From: Actinomyces minihominis | Lineage (GTDB): Bacteria; Actinomycetota; Actinomycetes; Actinomycetales; Actinomycetaceae | Reading direction: 5' to 3' | Assembly: GCF_900187855.1 (NCBI RefSeq) | Contig: NZ_FYEG01000002.1 | Span: 248,001 to 312,000 of the forward strand | DNA: 64,000 bases | Part shown: piece by piece, positions 52,611-61,721 of the stretch | Position numbering within the stretch: position 1 is the first letter of the stretch | How the letters are laid out: each line of letters begins with the position of its first letter | The notes under the pieces: generated by a model | What the model was told of the DNA's origin: nothing | Seen by the model: only the letters and a program-made list of their open reading frames with translations | Database searches by the model: none | Translations under genes and position numbers: made by a program

Positions 52611-54448
52611 CAGTAGTAGATTCCGAACGACTGCAAGAAGCCGGTGAAGGCACCCAGTTTGTACTTGAAACTAGGCTGGGAAGCCGCGTAAAAGTGTGAA
52701 GCCGGGTCCAGGGCGATCAGCGTGTCCGTGGCCGGATTATAACCCTCAACCGGCATCAAGTGACTGAACGTTGAGTTGGCGGGGTGCCCGTTGTAATGGA
52801 CGCCTCCTGACCACTCTTGCGTGTCAACAACGACCGGCCGTCCCGTAGTGGTGAAACTCTTCGTCACCACAGACCGGAAGATTGTGGAACTCGGGGCTGC
52901 ATGCTGGACGTAGGAGTTCTTCCCCATCCACTGGTTGAGTCCACGAGACATTGCCTGGGCCACCCAGGCGGTGCGCCCGTAGCGGTTAGTCATCAGGTAG
53001 GCATCCTTGGCCAGGTTCTGCTGGTTGAGGGCGAGTCCACTGGGTGAGCGTGGGTAACCTAGTCGGCTAAGAATCATCTCTCCGGTTGCAGGACCGCAGT
53101 AGTAGCCGTTGATCTGATTGCGGTGGGACATCCCGAACCGGTAGAAACCTTCCGATTGGCTGACCACGGAAGGGAGCACCGGACAGGTCTTGGTCACTGC
53201 ACCCTCAGAGATAGCCACGGAACCACCTGTGACCAGGACATAGGTCTGCGATGCTGCAGCAGCCGCCACCGTCTTTGGCCTGCACTCTTTCTGAGTCAGG
53301 AGGATGGGGGCGTCGTAGGCCTTGGAAGCGGGCACGGAAGCCATGGCATCCGGGAAGGTCACCCCTGTGGCATAGATTATTGATGTCCGTCGCTCGCTCC
53401 AATAGTGCTGTGCGACCGCCGCCGAGGTGGCGTAGCGATCTCTCCCAGAAAGGAGCACCGGTGAGGTTCCCGCAGCGGAGGTGATTCGGTTCAAGTTGGA
53501 GGCGGACCAGGTTCCGCCGACAATCGTCACTGCCGAGGGCATGAGTCGACTAAGGGCCTGCTCAACCACCGGGCTGCTCACGAACCCGTTGGTGAGGAGT
53601 ACGGGGCCTCCCCCACCATTCTTGGCTGAGGCCGAGGAAGCTACCAGCGCGTCCGGGAAGTCGGTACCCGTGGCAATCATTGCCCCGGAACCGACCGGGA
53701 ACTTGGCGGCAATGGCCTCTGCCGTTTGGAAGCGGTTCGTGCCCGCAAGGCGCTCCACTCTGGGTGCCAGTCCCTTGAGGACTTGGATCACCGAGTCTGA
53801 GATGACCAGGTTGCCCCCCGCCACGTAAATCACTGAGGGCTGGAGCCTCTTGATCTCATTCACTACTGAAGTGGGAACCGTGTTCGTCATGGTGAGAAGA
53901 AGCGGGCCCCCCATGTAGGACGCCAGCGCGCCGAGCGTCAGTCCGTCAGAAAACGAACCACCCGAGGCAATGAAGACTGCCGGGGCCGTCGAGGTCCCGG
54001 GGAAAAGGCGCTGCGAGAGATTGACTGCAGTACTGTAGCGGTTCTGACCACCCGCCCGGGAAATGCCACGGGCCAGGGGCGTTGCACCGGTGAACTCGCC
54101 TCTGGCTACAGTGCCGGGAAGTTCCCCCTCGGCTTCCTCTAAGGGAAGCTCAGCCTCAACCTCCTCTAAGAGCCCACTCTCCGGCTCCCCTCCCCCAGGC
54201 TCTTCTTCCGGGTCCCCCTCGATCCCATCTTCGGGAGCCAGGTCCCCCTCGATCCCATCTTCAGGAGCCGGGTCCCCCTCACCCCCCGCTACTTCTTCTT
54301 CATCCGGTAGCGGTTTCTCTTGGCTGGTTCCCTCTTCAGTGGACAACATTGGATCAGGTAGTGGAGCGGCCTGTCCTCCAACCCCAGTGAGGCCGAGTGT
54401 GACTGCAAGCAGGGGTGCCAGCGTCATATGGGTGACTTTGAGCTTCAT
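52610..54448 (-). CDS. Secreted protein with three cell-wall-binding type 2 repeats and a C39-like cysteine peptidase domain
   Basis: 612-residue exported protein. Signal peptide (~1-28), then a Glu/Pro/Gly-rich spacer (~32-115) with a 10-residue tandem repeat, three CWB2 repeats (~132-228, ~232-323, ~331-423; e.g. GQNRYSTAVNLSQRLFPG, TNRFQTAEAIAAKFP, RDRYATSAAVAQHYW) that attach to anionic wall polymers, and a C-terminal C39_2-like papain fold (~435-612) with Cys in GYYCGPATGEMIL (C451), His in SHLMPVEGY (H563) and Asp in ALDPAS (D581). The triad looks intact. ATG 54448 is called; a TTG lies 6 nt upstream. It is co-transcribed with the lipoprotein. The substrate is unknown; wall remodelling or toxin/peptide processing are possible. 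Confidence 0.8.
   Translation of the reverse strand: MKLKVTHMTLAPLLAVTLGLTGVGGQAAPLPDPMLSTEEGTSQEKPLPDEEEVAGGEGDPAPEDGIEGDLAPEDGIEGDPEEEPGGGEPESGLLEEVEAELPLEEAEGELPGTVARGEFTGATPLARGISRAGGQNRYSTAVNLSQRLFPGTSTAPAVFIASGGSFSDGLTLGALASYMGGPLLLTMTNTVPTSVVNEIKRLQPSVIYVAGGNLVISDSVIQVLKGLAPRVERLAGTNRFQTAEAIAAKFPVGSGAMIATGTDFPDALVASSASAKNGGGGPVLLTNGFVSSPVVEQALSRLMPSAVTIVGGTWSASNLNRITSAAGTSPVLLSGRDRYATSAAVAQHYWSERRTSIIYATGVTFPDAMASVPASKAYDAPILLTQKECRPKTVAAAAASQTYVLVTGGSVAISEGAVTKTCPVLPSVVSQSEGFYRFGMSHRNQINGYYCGPATGEMILSRLGYPRSPSGLALNQQNLAKDAYLMTNRYGRTAWVAQAMSRGLNQWMGKNSYVQHAAPSSTIFRSVVTKSFTTTGRPVVVDTQEWSGGVHYNGHPANSTFSHLMPVEGYNPATDTLIALDPASHFYAASQPSFKYKLGAFTGFLQSFGIYY
54211..54280. repeat. 30-bp tandem repeat in the CWB2-C39 gene
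   Basis: Two nearly identical 30-bp units (54211-54240 and 54241-54270, differing at two bases) plus a 10-bp partial third, starting GGTCCCCCTC on the plus strand. It encodes the repeated PEDGIEGD spacer and could vary in copy number. Confidence 0.85.
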
Positions 54449-54642
54449 TGACAAGGTGCGTGCTCCATTCCACAGTGCAACTCCCTCTTCTTAGACACAC
54501 CAACCTCCATCAGTCAGTGACCAGCAAAAGGGTCCAGTTCACTCACAAGCAATGTAAGCCCCAGCACCACGCCTAACTCTCTGTTCAGCCACCTGAACCT
54601 TCCTGAGGACGGGACTGCTGTACGTTTAGGCGACACTTGTTA

Positions 54643-54896
54643 TTACGCTGCTTGTGCAGTGTGTGTATTCATTCTTAGTTCGAAGTCGATGGGTGTCAAT
54701 TTGCCGAGTCGGGCTTGTCGGCGTCTGCGTTGGTAGGTGCGTTCACAGCGAGGCCGGCTTTCAGGCAGATGTCGATGGAAGATCCCATGATCCGCCCCGA
54801 GTAAGCGTCCTTGATGGCGCAAAGGTCATCATGAGCTGGCGATCCAGGCTTGTTACCGTTCTTGCGCTTCTTCTTACCAAAGACGGACCAGCACCC
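54643..54896 (-). pseudogene. Eroded IS3-family transposase remnant
   Basis: Two frames recall one IS3-type OrfB. The first reads CWSVFGKKKRKNGNKPGSPA then HDDLCAIKDAYSGRIMG and SSIDICLKAGLAVNA (54896-54740 or so), where the known proteins have a long segment between HDDL and YLCAIKD; here it is missing. The second frame resumes with ERTYQRRRRQARLGKLTPID and ends at TAA (54645-54643). So there are at least two internal deletions and a frame change, and the DDE active site is gone. Sequence past the stop (to about 54610) looks like the element's right end. Confidence 0.75.
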
Positions 54897-54926
54897 GACA
54901 GTGCTTCTTACTTCGGGTGGAAAGCA

Positions 54927-54981
54927 GTGACACCCCGGTGCTATGCCCGATTTCTCGGGGTCTCTCGCACCGGGGTGTCAC
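54927..54981 (-). terminator. Long inverted repeat downstream of pnp
   Basis: GTGACACCCCGGTG (54927-54940) and its exact complement CACCGGGGTGTCAC (54968-54981) flank a 27-nt loop that itself contains CCCGA/TCGGG. It lies 60 nt after the pnp stop. No T run follows. It could be the pnp terminator, or an end of the adjacent dead insertion element. Confidence 0.5.
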
Positions 54982-55040
54982 CCAGATTTTATCTCAAGCC
55001 CGTCCTTTTAGAAGAACCTGAGGTGAGTCAACGTCAGACC

Positions 55041-57380
55041 CTAGCCCTCCTGGCCCTCACCGTCATTACGACGGCGGCGGTTGCGCTGACGGGGACGACG
55101 AGGACGGTCATCGCCCTTGTCTTCACCTTCACGCTTGTCTGACGCGGGGGCTTCAGCTGCCTCGGCACCCTCGTCCTCAACAACTGCGTGCAGCGAGAGC
55201 TTGCCACGATCGTCGATCTCAGCAATCTCAACTTCAACCTTCTGACCAACCTGGAGGACGTCCTCAACGTTCTCCACACGCTTACCACCGACGAGGCGGC
55301 GGATCTGCGAGATGTGCAGGAGGCCGTCCTTGCCCGGGCTGAGGGAGATGAATGCGCCGAAGGAAGTCGTCTTGACGACGGTGCCCACGAAGCGCTCCCC
55401 AACCTCTGGCATCTGCGGGTTAGCGATCTGGTTGACCATGGTTCGGGCGGCCTCAGCGGCCTCACCGGAAGCAGCGCCGATGTAGACAGTGCCGTCGTCC
55501 TCAATGGTCAGATCCGCACCGGTGTCCTCCTGGATCTGGTTGATCATCTTGCCCTTCGGGCCAATGACCTCACCGATCTTGTCAACAGGAACCTTGACGG
55601 TGATGATTCGCGGAGCGGTCATCGCCATCTCGTCGGGGGTGTCGATGGCCTGGTTCATGACATCCAGGATGGCAAGACGCGCATCACGTGCCTGTCCCAG
55701 GGCGGAAACCAGCAGGTCGGAGTCAATTCCGTCCAGCTTGGTGTCGAGCTGCAGCGCGGTGATGAACTCGGAGGTACCTGCAACCTTGAAGTCCATGTCG
55801 CCGAAGCCATCTTCTGCACCGAGGATGTCGGTCAGGGTGACCGCACGCTCTTCGCCGTCAACCATGCCAGTCATCAGACCCATGGCGATACCTGCAACTG
55901 GTGCGCGCAGTGGCACACCGGCCTGCAGCATCGACAGGGTTGAAGCACAGACGGAGCCCATTGAGGTCGAGCCGTTAGAGCCCAGCGCCTCGGAGACCTG
56001 GCGGATGGCGTAGGGGAAGTCCTCACGCGAGGGAAGAACGGGACGCAGCGCACGCTCAGCAAGGTCACCGTGGCCGATTTCGCGGCGCTTCGGTGAGCCC
56101 ACCCGGCCGGTTTCACCGGTCGAGAAGGGCGGGAAGTTGTACTGGTGCATGTAGCGCTTGCGCGTCTGGGGACTCAGGTTGTCGAGCTGCTGCTCCATGC
56201 GGAGCATGGCCAGGGTCGTGACCCCGAGAATCTGGGTTTCGCCACGCTCGAACAGGGCGGAGCCGTGGACGCGGGGAAGAACCTCGACCTCGGCACCAAG
56301 GGAACGGATCTCGGTGGGGGTACGGCCGTCCATACGAACGCCGTCACGCAGGGTGCGGTTGCGGATTGTTTCCTTCTCAAGGCTGCGGAATGCTGCCTTG
56401 AGGGCCTTTTCCGAGCCGGGGAATGCCTCTGACGCCTCAAGCAGGGCCTGGGCCTTGACTGCGTCAACCGCATCCATGCGGGCAAGCTTGCCCTCGGTCA
56501 GCAGAGCCGCGGCGAGCTTGTCGCCGACAGCCTTCTCAACGGCTGCGAACTCTTCGTCGGTGTAGTCGAAGAAGAGAGGGAACTCAACGGTTTCCTTCGA
56601 AGCCTTGGCAGCAACCTCAAGCTGGGCCTCGCAGAGAGCGCGGAGGAAGGGCTTGGCAGCCTCAAGACCACTGGCAACGACCTCTTCGGTCGGCTTCTGG
56701 GCGCCGGCCTGGATTAGCTCCCACTGGTTGTCGCCGCCGCCGGCCTCAACCATCATGATGGCGATGTCGGAGGTGCCGTCTTCCTTCTCTACGATGCGAC
56801 CGGAGACAACCATGTTGAACACGGAGTTCTCAAGTTCGCTGTAGCGAGGGAATGCCACCCACTGGCCGTCGATCAGCGCGAGGCGGGTGCCTGCGATCGG
56901 GCCGGTGAAGGGCAGGCCTGCGATCTGGGTCGACATCGATGCGGCGTTGATAGCCACGACGTCGTAGGCGTCATCGGGGTTGACTGCGAGGACGGTCTCA
57001 ACTACCTGGACCTCGTTGCGTAGGCCCTTGACGAAGCCGGGGCGCAGGGGGCGGTCGATGAGGCGGCAGGCCAGAATGGCCTCCGTACCCGGACGGCCTT
57101 CGCGGCGGAAGAACGAACCCGGGATGCGACCGATGGCGTACTGGCGCTCTTCAACATCCACCGTCAGGGGGAAGAAGTCGAACTGGTCCTTCGGGGTCTT
57201 CCCGGCCGTGGTAGCCGAAAGGATGGTGGTCTCTTCGTCCAGGTAGACAACGGCGGAGCCTGCTGCCTGGAGGGCGAGACGACCGGTTTCGAAGCGCACG
57301 GTGCGCTTGCCGAAACGGCCGTTATCAATAACTGCTTCTGCAGTAACCACTTCACGTGGCTTAAGTGTCACTTCGGACAT
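55041..57380 (-). CDS. pnp: Polyribonucleotide nucleotidyltransferase (PNPase)
   Basis: Phosphorolytic 3'-5' exoribonuclease and RNA polymerising enzyme; 779 residues. Two RNase PH-like domains (~10-230 and ~330-560), the KH domain with [18 protein letters not shown] (~610-627), an S1 domain ([20 protein letters not shown] onward, ~665-735) and a basic, Arg/Asp-rich C-terminal tail. AAAAGGA lies 5 nt before ATG 57380. It follows rpsO as in most bacteria. Confidence 0.97.
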   Translation of the reverse strand: MSEVTLKPREVVTAEAVIDNGRFGKRTVRFETGRLALQAAGSAVVYLDEETTILSATTAGKTPKDQFDFFPLTVDVEERQYAIGRIPGSFFRREGRPGTEAILACRLIDRPLRPGFVKGLRNEVQVVETVLAVNPDDAYDVVAINAASMSTQIAGLPFTGPIAGTRLALIDGQWVAFPRYSELENSVFNMVVSGRIVEKEDGTSDIAIMMVEAGGGDNQWELIQAGAQKPTEEVVASGLEAAKPFLRALCEAQLEVAAKASKETVEFPLFFDYTDEEFAAVEKAVGDKLAAALLTEGKLARMDAVDAVKAQALLEASEAFPGSEKALKAAFRSLEKETIRNRTLRDGVRMDGRTPTEIRSLGAEVEVLPRVHGSALFERGETQILGVTTLAMLRMEQQLDNLSPQTRKRYMHQYNFPPFSTGETGRVGSPKRREIGHGDLAERALRPVLPSREDFPYAIRQVSEALGSNGSTSMGSVCASTLSMLQAGVPLRAPVAGIAMGLMTGMVDGEERAVTLTDILGAEDGFGDMDFKVAGTSEFITALQLDTKLDGIDSDLLVSALGQARDARLAILDVMNQAIDTPDEMAMTAPRIITVKVPVDKIGEVIGPKGKMINQIQEDTGADLTIEDDGTVYIGAASGEAAEAARTMVNQIANPQMPEVGERFVGTVVKTTSFGAFISLSPGKDGLLHISQIRRLVGGKRVENVEDVLQVGQKVEVEIAEIDDRGKLSLHAVVEDEGAEAAEAPASDKREGEDKGDDRPRRPRQRNRRRRNDGEGQEG

Positions 57381-57550
57381 GGTTTCCTTTTCAGTTGGAG
57401 CCCGCTGTCGTCGGCCTTCGATCGAAGCCCACGGAACCCACTGCTCCGTAAGCCACTGTCGAAAACCGCACCAATCAGCGGTGACTCAGTTTTCTTTTCG
57501 AGATTTACTCGTTGTTTCAGGATATTGGATTTTCAATGCCCTGATAGATG

Positions 57551-57583
57551 TTCGGCCCGCATCCAGTAAGGAAGCGGGCCGAA
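57551..57583 (-). terminator. Hairpin between rpsO and pnp
   Basis: TTCGGCCCGC (57551-57560) pairs perfectly with GCGGGCCGAA (57574-57583) with a 13-nt loop, 6 nt after the rpsO stop. No strong T run; it may be a processing or partial termination site, as in other rpsO-pnp operons. Confidence 0.6.
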
Positions 57584-57589
57584 TGAAAG

Positions 57590-57859
57590 CTATCGACGCA
57601 GGCCGAGACGTTCAATCAGACTGCGGTAACGCTCCACGTCAATACCCTGGAGGTAGTCGAGCAGGTGGCGACGGCGGCCAACCATCAGCATCAGACCACG
57701 ACGCGAGTTGTGATCGTGCTTGTGGAACTTCGAGTGTTCGGTCAGTTCCTTAATGCGCTCAGTCAGCAGTGCGACCTGTACTTCAGGTGAGCCCGTGTCG
57801 CCCTCGTGCGTCGCGTATTCCTTGACGATTGCTTCTTTTTGATCCTTTGACAGCGCCAT
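57590..57859 (-). CDS. rpsO: 30S ribosomal protein S15
   Basis: 89-residue primary 16S rRNA-binding protein. It matches uS15 throughout: [36 protein letters not shown] and [26 protein letters not shown] 57859 gives [11 protein letters not shown]; two upstream codons are open but not used in the family. It is followed by a hairpin and pnp. Confidence 0.98.
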   Translation of the reverse strand: MALSKDQKEAIVKEYATHEGDTGSPEVQVALLTERIKELTEHSKFHKHDHNSRRGLMLMVGRRRHLLDYLQGIDVERYRSLIERLGLRR

Positions 57860-58039
57860 GAGCACTCACTTTCTTTTCTGGTCGTTGCACGGAGCGTCTG
57901 GGCCGGTATACCCAGGCAGACAAGCCGTGGCCGATCGAACGGCAGGGACCAGACTACCAGTGCCACCACTCGACTCCCAGTGCCTGCGCCGGTTATCACT
58001 GGTGAAACCGGTGAGATGCGGCACCCCGGGTGTCACCCC

Positions 58040-58561
58040 TCACAGAGAAGCCACCCCCTGCGCTCTTCCCGATCTCAGGTACCCACCATCCTCCAGTCCG
58101 GCCTCAACCTCAAACCAGTTGCGGTGTGCGGACCTTCCGGAAATGGCGTACAGCAGTGGAAACCACGGTCCATAGCGCCTCCACTGCGCGACATGGCGCT
58201 TCTCATGGACGAGGACGGAGCGCGAGAAACTGGTGCCGGTGAGAAAGACTCGACCCAGGCAGATACCGCCGCGCGGATAGGCCCAACCGGGAAGGCGTGA
58301 GGCGATCACCAGGTCGTCATCTCGCAGAAAACGCACCCCGGGAAAGAAGGCTGCGTAACCCACGGCAACGGCTGAGATAACCTCCGTGGTGATCTCACCG
58401 ATACCCCTGTCGAAGAGAAAGCGACCCGCCAGCTCCTGGGCACGGAGTAGCCCCCGTGGGCCCGGGTGGGCGGGCTGCCACGGGGAGCGAACCGGAACCG
58501 GCTGTGCCGCACTCTGGGAGAGGACGCCCCAGCCGGACCCTAATCGTTTGGTGAAGCCCAC
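58040..58561 (-). CDS. Hypothetical HExxH protein (putative minimal metallopeptidase)
   Basis: Unrecognised 173-residue protein with a short hydrophobic stretch (~58-75) and the motif VHEKRHVAQWRRYGP (118-132), which contains HEKRH, an HExxH zinc motif (H119, E120, H123), followed by NWFEVEAGLEDGG (148-160) that could supply the third ligand (E151 or E153). Similar His-Glu...FE-x-EA proteins occur in actinobacteria without an assigned function. Its GTG shares one base with the fruA stop (CTAGTGG), with GGGAG upstream, so it is translationally coupled to the fructose PTS. No signal peptide is obvious. Confidence 0.6.
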   Translation of the reverse strand: MGFTKRLGSGWGVLSQSAAQPVPVRSPWQPAHPGPRGLLRAQELAGRFLFDRGIGEITTEVISAVAVGYAAFFPGVRFLRDDDLVIASRLPGWAYPRGGICLGRVFLTGTSFSRSVLVHEKRHVAQWRRYGPWFPLLYAISGRSAHRNWFEVEAGLEDGGYLRSGRAQGVASL

Positions 58562-60609
58562 TAGGCTCCCACCGGGTCTGCCGAAGCGCTCCTCTGCGCC
58601 GCGACCTGCTTCAAAACGGTGACCACCAGGGCTGCGACCAGGGTTCCCGCGACGATTGCGAGAGCAAAACCCCAGAACGGCTGGATGGCAAAGAAAACGA
58701 AGACGCCTCCGTGAGGCGCCCTCGAGCCCACGCCAAAAGCCATGATCAGCGCACCCGTCACAGCTCCCCCGGTCATGATTGAGGGAATGACCCGGAAGGG
58801 GTCAGCCGCCGCGAATGGAATGGCCCCCTCGGAGATGAAAGCGGCTCCGAGCAGCCAGGCAGTAACGCCATTCTCGCGCTCTGCCTGGGTGTAAAGGCCG
58901 GGTCGAACGGCTGTTGAAAGGGCCATGGCAAGGGGTGGGACCATTCCGGCTGCCATCACCGCCGCCATGATCATGAAGGCCGCGTCGGTCTGAGCAGCAA
59001 GCCCGGTTGTGGCAAACAGGTAGGCCGCTTTGTTGACCGGTCCCCCCATGTCGAAACACATCATGAGGCCGAGGATGATGCCGAGAATGATTGCACCCGA
59101 CCCCTCAGACAGCGAGGTGAGGCCATTGGTGAGGCCGATCATCAGGGCTTCGAGTGGCCTTCCCAGCAACATCAGCATGAGACCACCCACGAGGGCAGTC
59201 GTGAGGAGAGGGATGATGACAACCGGCATCAGACCCGCGAGCCACCTGGGTGGCCTCAGGCTCGCGAGCCAGTAGGCAACCAGACCCGCCAGCATGCCGG
59301 TGATAAGACCGCCGATGAAGCCCGCCCCGACGAAGACTGAGATAGCACCCCCAATGAACCCTGGGGCAATTCCGGGCCTTCCCGCTATCCCAAAGGAAAT
59401 GTAGCCGGACAGGGCGGCGACCAGGAAACCCATGCCCGCCTGCCCGAGGACGAGCAGCACAGACCCTATGTACAAGAGAAAACCATTCCGGGCGAGGAGG
59501 TCGGTCCCCACCTCCCCTGACACCGCATCAACATCGGGCAGGTTCCACAGGGCGTAGTTACGGACGACAAGATCGCCGGCATCCGTGACGTTGTATCCCC
59601 CGAACAGGAAGGCGAGGGCGATGAGCAGGCCACCGGCGGCAACAAACGGGATCATGTAGGAAACGCCGGTCATCAGCGCCTGCTGGATCCGCTTGGGCCA
59701 CGAGGTCGTGGGCACTTTCATCCCCTCGTGAGGATCTCTTCCAACCTCCCTTACCCGCTCAGCATTAGGGTCGCTCACCGCAGCCACCGCCTCGGCGATC
59801 ATCTTGGCGCCCTCACCACGGTTCATCGGCCTCTTTACGCTGGACTCAATGACGGGCTTCCCAACGAAACGCTCCCGACCTGAGATATTCACGTCGGCGG
59901 CGATAATCACAGCATCCGCCCTCTTCAGCTGTTCGGGGGTAAACGGCTCTACCCCACCGGAACCCTGCGTCTCAACGAACAGTTGCACTCCCGCTTCCTT
60001 GGCAGCCTGCTCCAGGGCCTCAGCTGCCATGTAGGTGTGGGCGATTCCTGTGGGACAGGAGGTGACGGCCAACAGGACAGGGGCGTCGGCTGGAACCTCT
60101 TCCACACCCCCTGTGTGGCGGGCGACCTTCGTCTGCGCTGTCACCACCTGCTCCTGACTGGGCTCTACCACGCCCATAATCAGCGCGGACACCTCTTCCG
60201 GTGACCGGGCTGCCCTCAGCGAAGCAACGAACTCTTTTCGAATCAGGGCGCGCGAGAGCTTGGCCAGAAGCTTCATGTGTTGGGAGCCCGACTCATCAGG
60301 AGCCGCAATTCCGATAACGAGGTCGGCCGGACCATCTTTGGCTCCGAAATCAACCGGCTCGGCGAGGCGGATAAAACCGAGCGAAGCAACCTTGACAGCA
60401 TCGGTTCGGCAGTGAGGAATCGCAATCCCACCGGGCATTCCGGTGGGGAACTGGGCCTCACGATCCTCCATCGCCTGCTTAAGACCGGCCTCTTCAGCCC
60501 GTCCCGTAGCCGCAATCACCGAGGCCATTTTGGCAATGACATCGTGCTTGTCACCGGAGACAGACACATCGAGACGGACTAGGTCCGGAATGATCAGTTG
60601 GTCCTCCAT
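58561..60609 (-). CDS. fruA: Fructose PTS permease EIIABC
   Basis: 682-residue fused phosphotransferase for fructose uptake and 1-phosphorylation. EIIA (~1-150) with phospho-histidine H66 in IPHCRTDAV; EIIB (~175-275) with phospho-cysteine C185 in AVTSCPTGIAHTYMAAEAL; EIIC membrane domain (~310-680) with about nine helices and GGYNVTDAGDL. The order A-B-C is that of actinobacterial and Gram-positive FruA. GGGGG precedes ATG 60609. It follows fruK by 49 nt; no fruR-like regulator is near. Confidence 0.94.
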   Translation of the reverse strand: MEDQLIIPDLVRLDVSVSGDKHDVIAKMASVIAATGRAEEAGLKQAMEDREAQFPTGMPGGIAIPHCRTDAVKVASLGFIRLAEPVDFGAKDGPADLVIGIAAPDESGSQHMKLLAKLSRALIRKEFVASLRAARSPEEVSALIMGVVEPSQEQVVTAQTKVARHTGGVEEVPADAPVLLAVTSCPTGIAHTYMAAEALEQAAKEAGVQLFVETQGSGGVEPFTPEQLKRADAVIIAADVNISGRERFVGKPVIESSVKRPMNRGEGAKMIAEAVAAVSDPNAERVREVGRDPHEGMKVPTTSWPKRIQQALMTGVSYMIPFVAAGGLLIALAFLFGGYNVTDAGDLVVRNYALWNLPDVDAVSGEVGTDLLARNGFLLYIGSVLLVLGQAGMGFLVAALSGYISFGIAGRPGIAPGFIGGAISVFVGAGFIGGLITGMLAGLVAYWLASLRPPRWLAGLMPVVIIPLLTTALVGGLMLMLLGRPLEALMIGLTNGLTSLSEGSGAIILGIILGLMMCFDMGGPVNKAAYLFATTGLAAQTDAAFMIMAAVMAAGMVPPLAMALSTAVRPGLYTQAERENGVTAWLLGAAFISEGAIPFAAADPFRVIPSIMTGGAVTGALIMAFGVGSRAPHGGVFVFFAIQPFWGFALAIVAGTLVAALVVTVLKQVAAQRSASADPVGA

Positions 60610-60658
60610 GCCTGCAACCCCCTTCGTGTCTAAATGTGATGACCGCCCGGATGGGAGA

Positions 60659-61612
60659 TCAAATCCGTCTCACAGCCGCAGTATTTGGCAAGACCTGAGA
60701 CGGAAGCGGAATAGTGGTACCCGGTAAGGACACGGCAGTTGATCCGTAGGCAACTGCAAGTGCCAGGCACTCTGCCGGCGGAAGCCCCTCCTCCCGGGCA
60801 ATCAGGTATCCGGCAGTCGCAGAGTCGCCTGCCCCCACGGTTGAGACAACATCTACCCTCGGTGAGGGCGAGAACCACACGCCCTCTTCAGTCGCAAGGA
60901 TGGCCCCGGCACCACCGAGAGTCACCAGTACCTCACCCACCCCCTGGGACCGCAGGGCGAGCGCGGCGTCACGGGCAGGCTCCAGGTCCCCCCTTTCAGC
61001 AAACCTCTCAATCTCAACCCCATCACGGCCGGTCAGCTGACCCAGTTCAAGACCATTGGGCTTGAGGAAGTCGGGGGCGGCATCAGCAAAGTTCTCAGCC
61101 AACGCCACCAGGGATGCATCTGAGGTATCCACCCCCACCCACACCCCGAGGGGGCGCAGTTTACGGATCAGTCGTGAGTACTCATCAACCGGGAAACCTG
61201 GCGCCAGCGAACCGGAAAGCATCACCGTATCCCCGGCTTGAACCGCATTGATTAGGGCGTCATCGACCGCCTCAACCTCCCGGGTTGAGAGTCGCTCCCC
61301 CGCCTCATTGATCTTGGTTGTCTCTCCGTCACCCAAGATTGTCAGGTTGGTTCGGACCCGACCTCTGACCGGAATCGATTGAAACGCCAGCCCTTCCTCT
61401 TTAAGCAGGGCAACCAGCCTGTCTGAGGAGTTGGCCGGCAGAAGCGCAAGTACGGGAACTCCGGCTGCCATCACCCCGAAGGCCACATTGACTCCCTTAC
61501 CACCGGGCTGGGTGGCATCAGAGTCAATCCGGTGCACTGCTCCCGGAGTAAGTGCAGAGCCGAGGGTGACGGTCCGATCCAGAGATGGGTTCGCAGTCAG
61601 AGTGATTATCAA
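60659..61612 (-). CDS. fruK: 1-phosphofructokinase
   Basis: PfkB-family kinase of 317 residues converting fructose 1-phosphate to the 1,6-bisphosphate. N-terminal MIITLTANPSLDRTV, substrate region QPGGKGVNVAFGVMAAG, ATP-site STVGAGDSATAGYL with catalytic Asp (~255). The start is TTG 61612 with GAGGGGG 4 nt upstream. With fruA it forms a compact fructose operon inserted between ribF and rpsO, which are often neighbours. Confidence 0.94.
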   Translation of the reverse strand: MIITLTANPSLDRTVTLGSALTPGAVHRIDSDATQPGGKGVNVAFGVMAAGVPVLALLPANSSDRLVALLKEEGLAFQSIPVRGRVRTNLTILGDGETTKINEAGERLSTREVEAVDDALINAVQAGDTVMLSGSLAPGFPVDEYSRLIRKLRPLGVWVGVDTSDASLVALAENFADAAPDFLKPNGLELGQLTGRDGVEIERFAERGDLEPARDAALALRSQGVGEVLVTLGGAGAILATEEGVWFSPSPRVDVVSTVGAGDSATAGYLIAREEGLPPAECLALAVAYGSTAVSLPGTTIPLPSQVLPNTAAVRRI

Positions 61613-61721
61613 GGCGCCCCCTCACGGTCACTACCGGACTCACACATCGCCCAAGCGGCACGGTTTGACCCCCCAGCTTAGAGCAAAGCAGTGAGCTACA
61701 CCACTGGTTGGGCCTGAGGGT

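Larger units (their letters stand above)
54449..55040. other. 592-bp intergenic region between the CWB2-C39 gene and pnp
   Basis: Contents: the leader of the CWB2-C39 gene with a small perfect palindrome GTTCAG-ccac-CTGAAC (54583-54598); an IS3-type transposase remnant (54643-54896); and a long inverted repeat (54927-54981) behind pnp. No intact gene is present. Confidence 0.75.

Noticed and set aside
54655-54896. Programmed frameshift of an active IS3 element
   Set aside because: Internal catalytic segments are missing, so it is a remnant and not a working two-frame transposase.
61613-61721. tRNA-like stretch (minus strand AGTGGTGTAGCTCACT) between fruK and ribF
   Set aside because: The D-arm-like string cannot be extended into a cloverleaf: no matching GAGC arm, no acceptor stem and no proper T arm.
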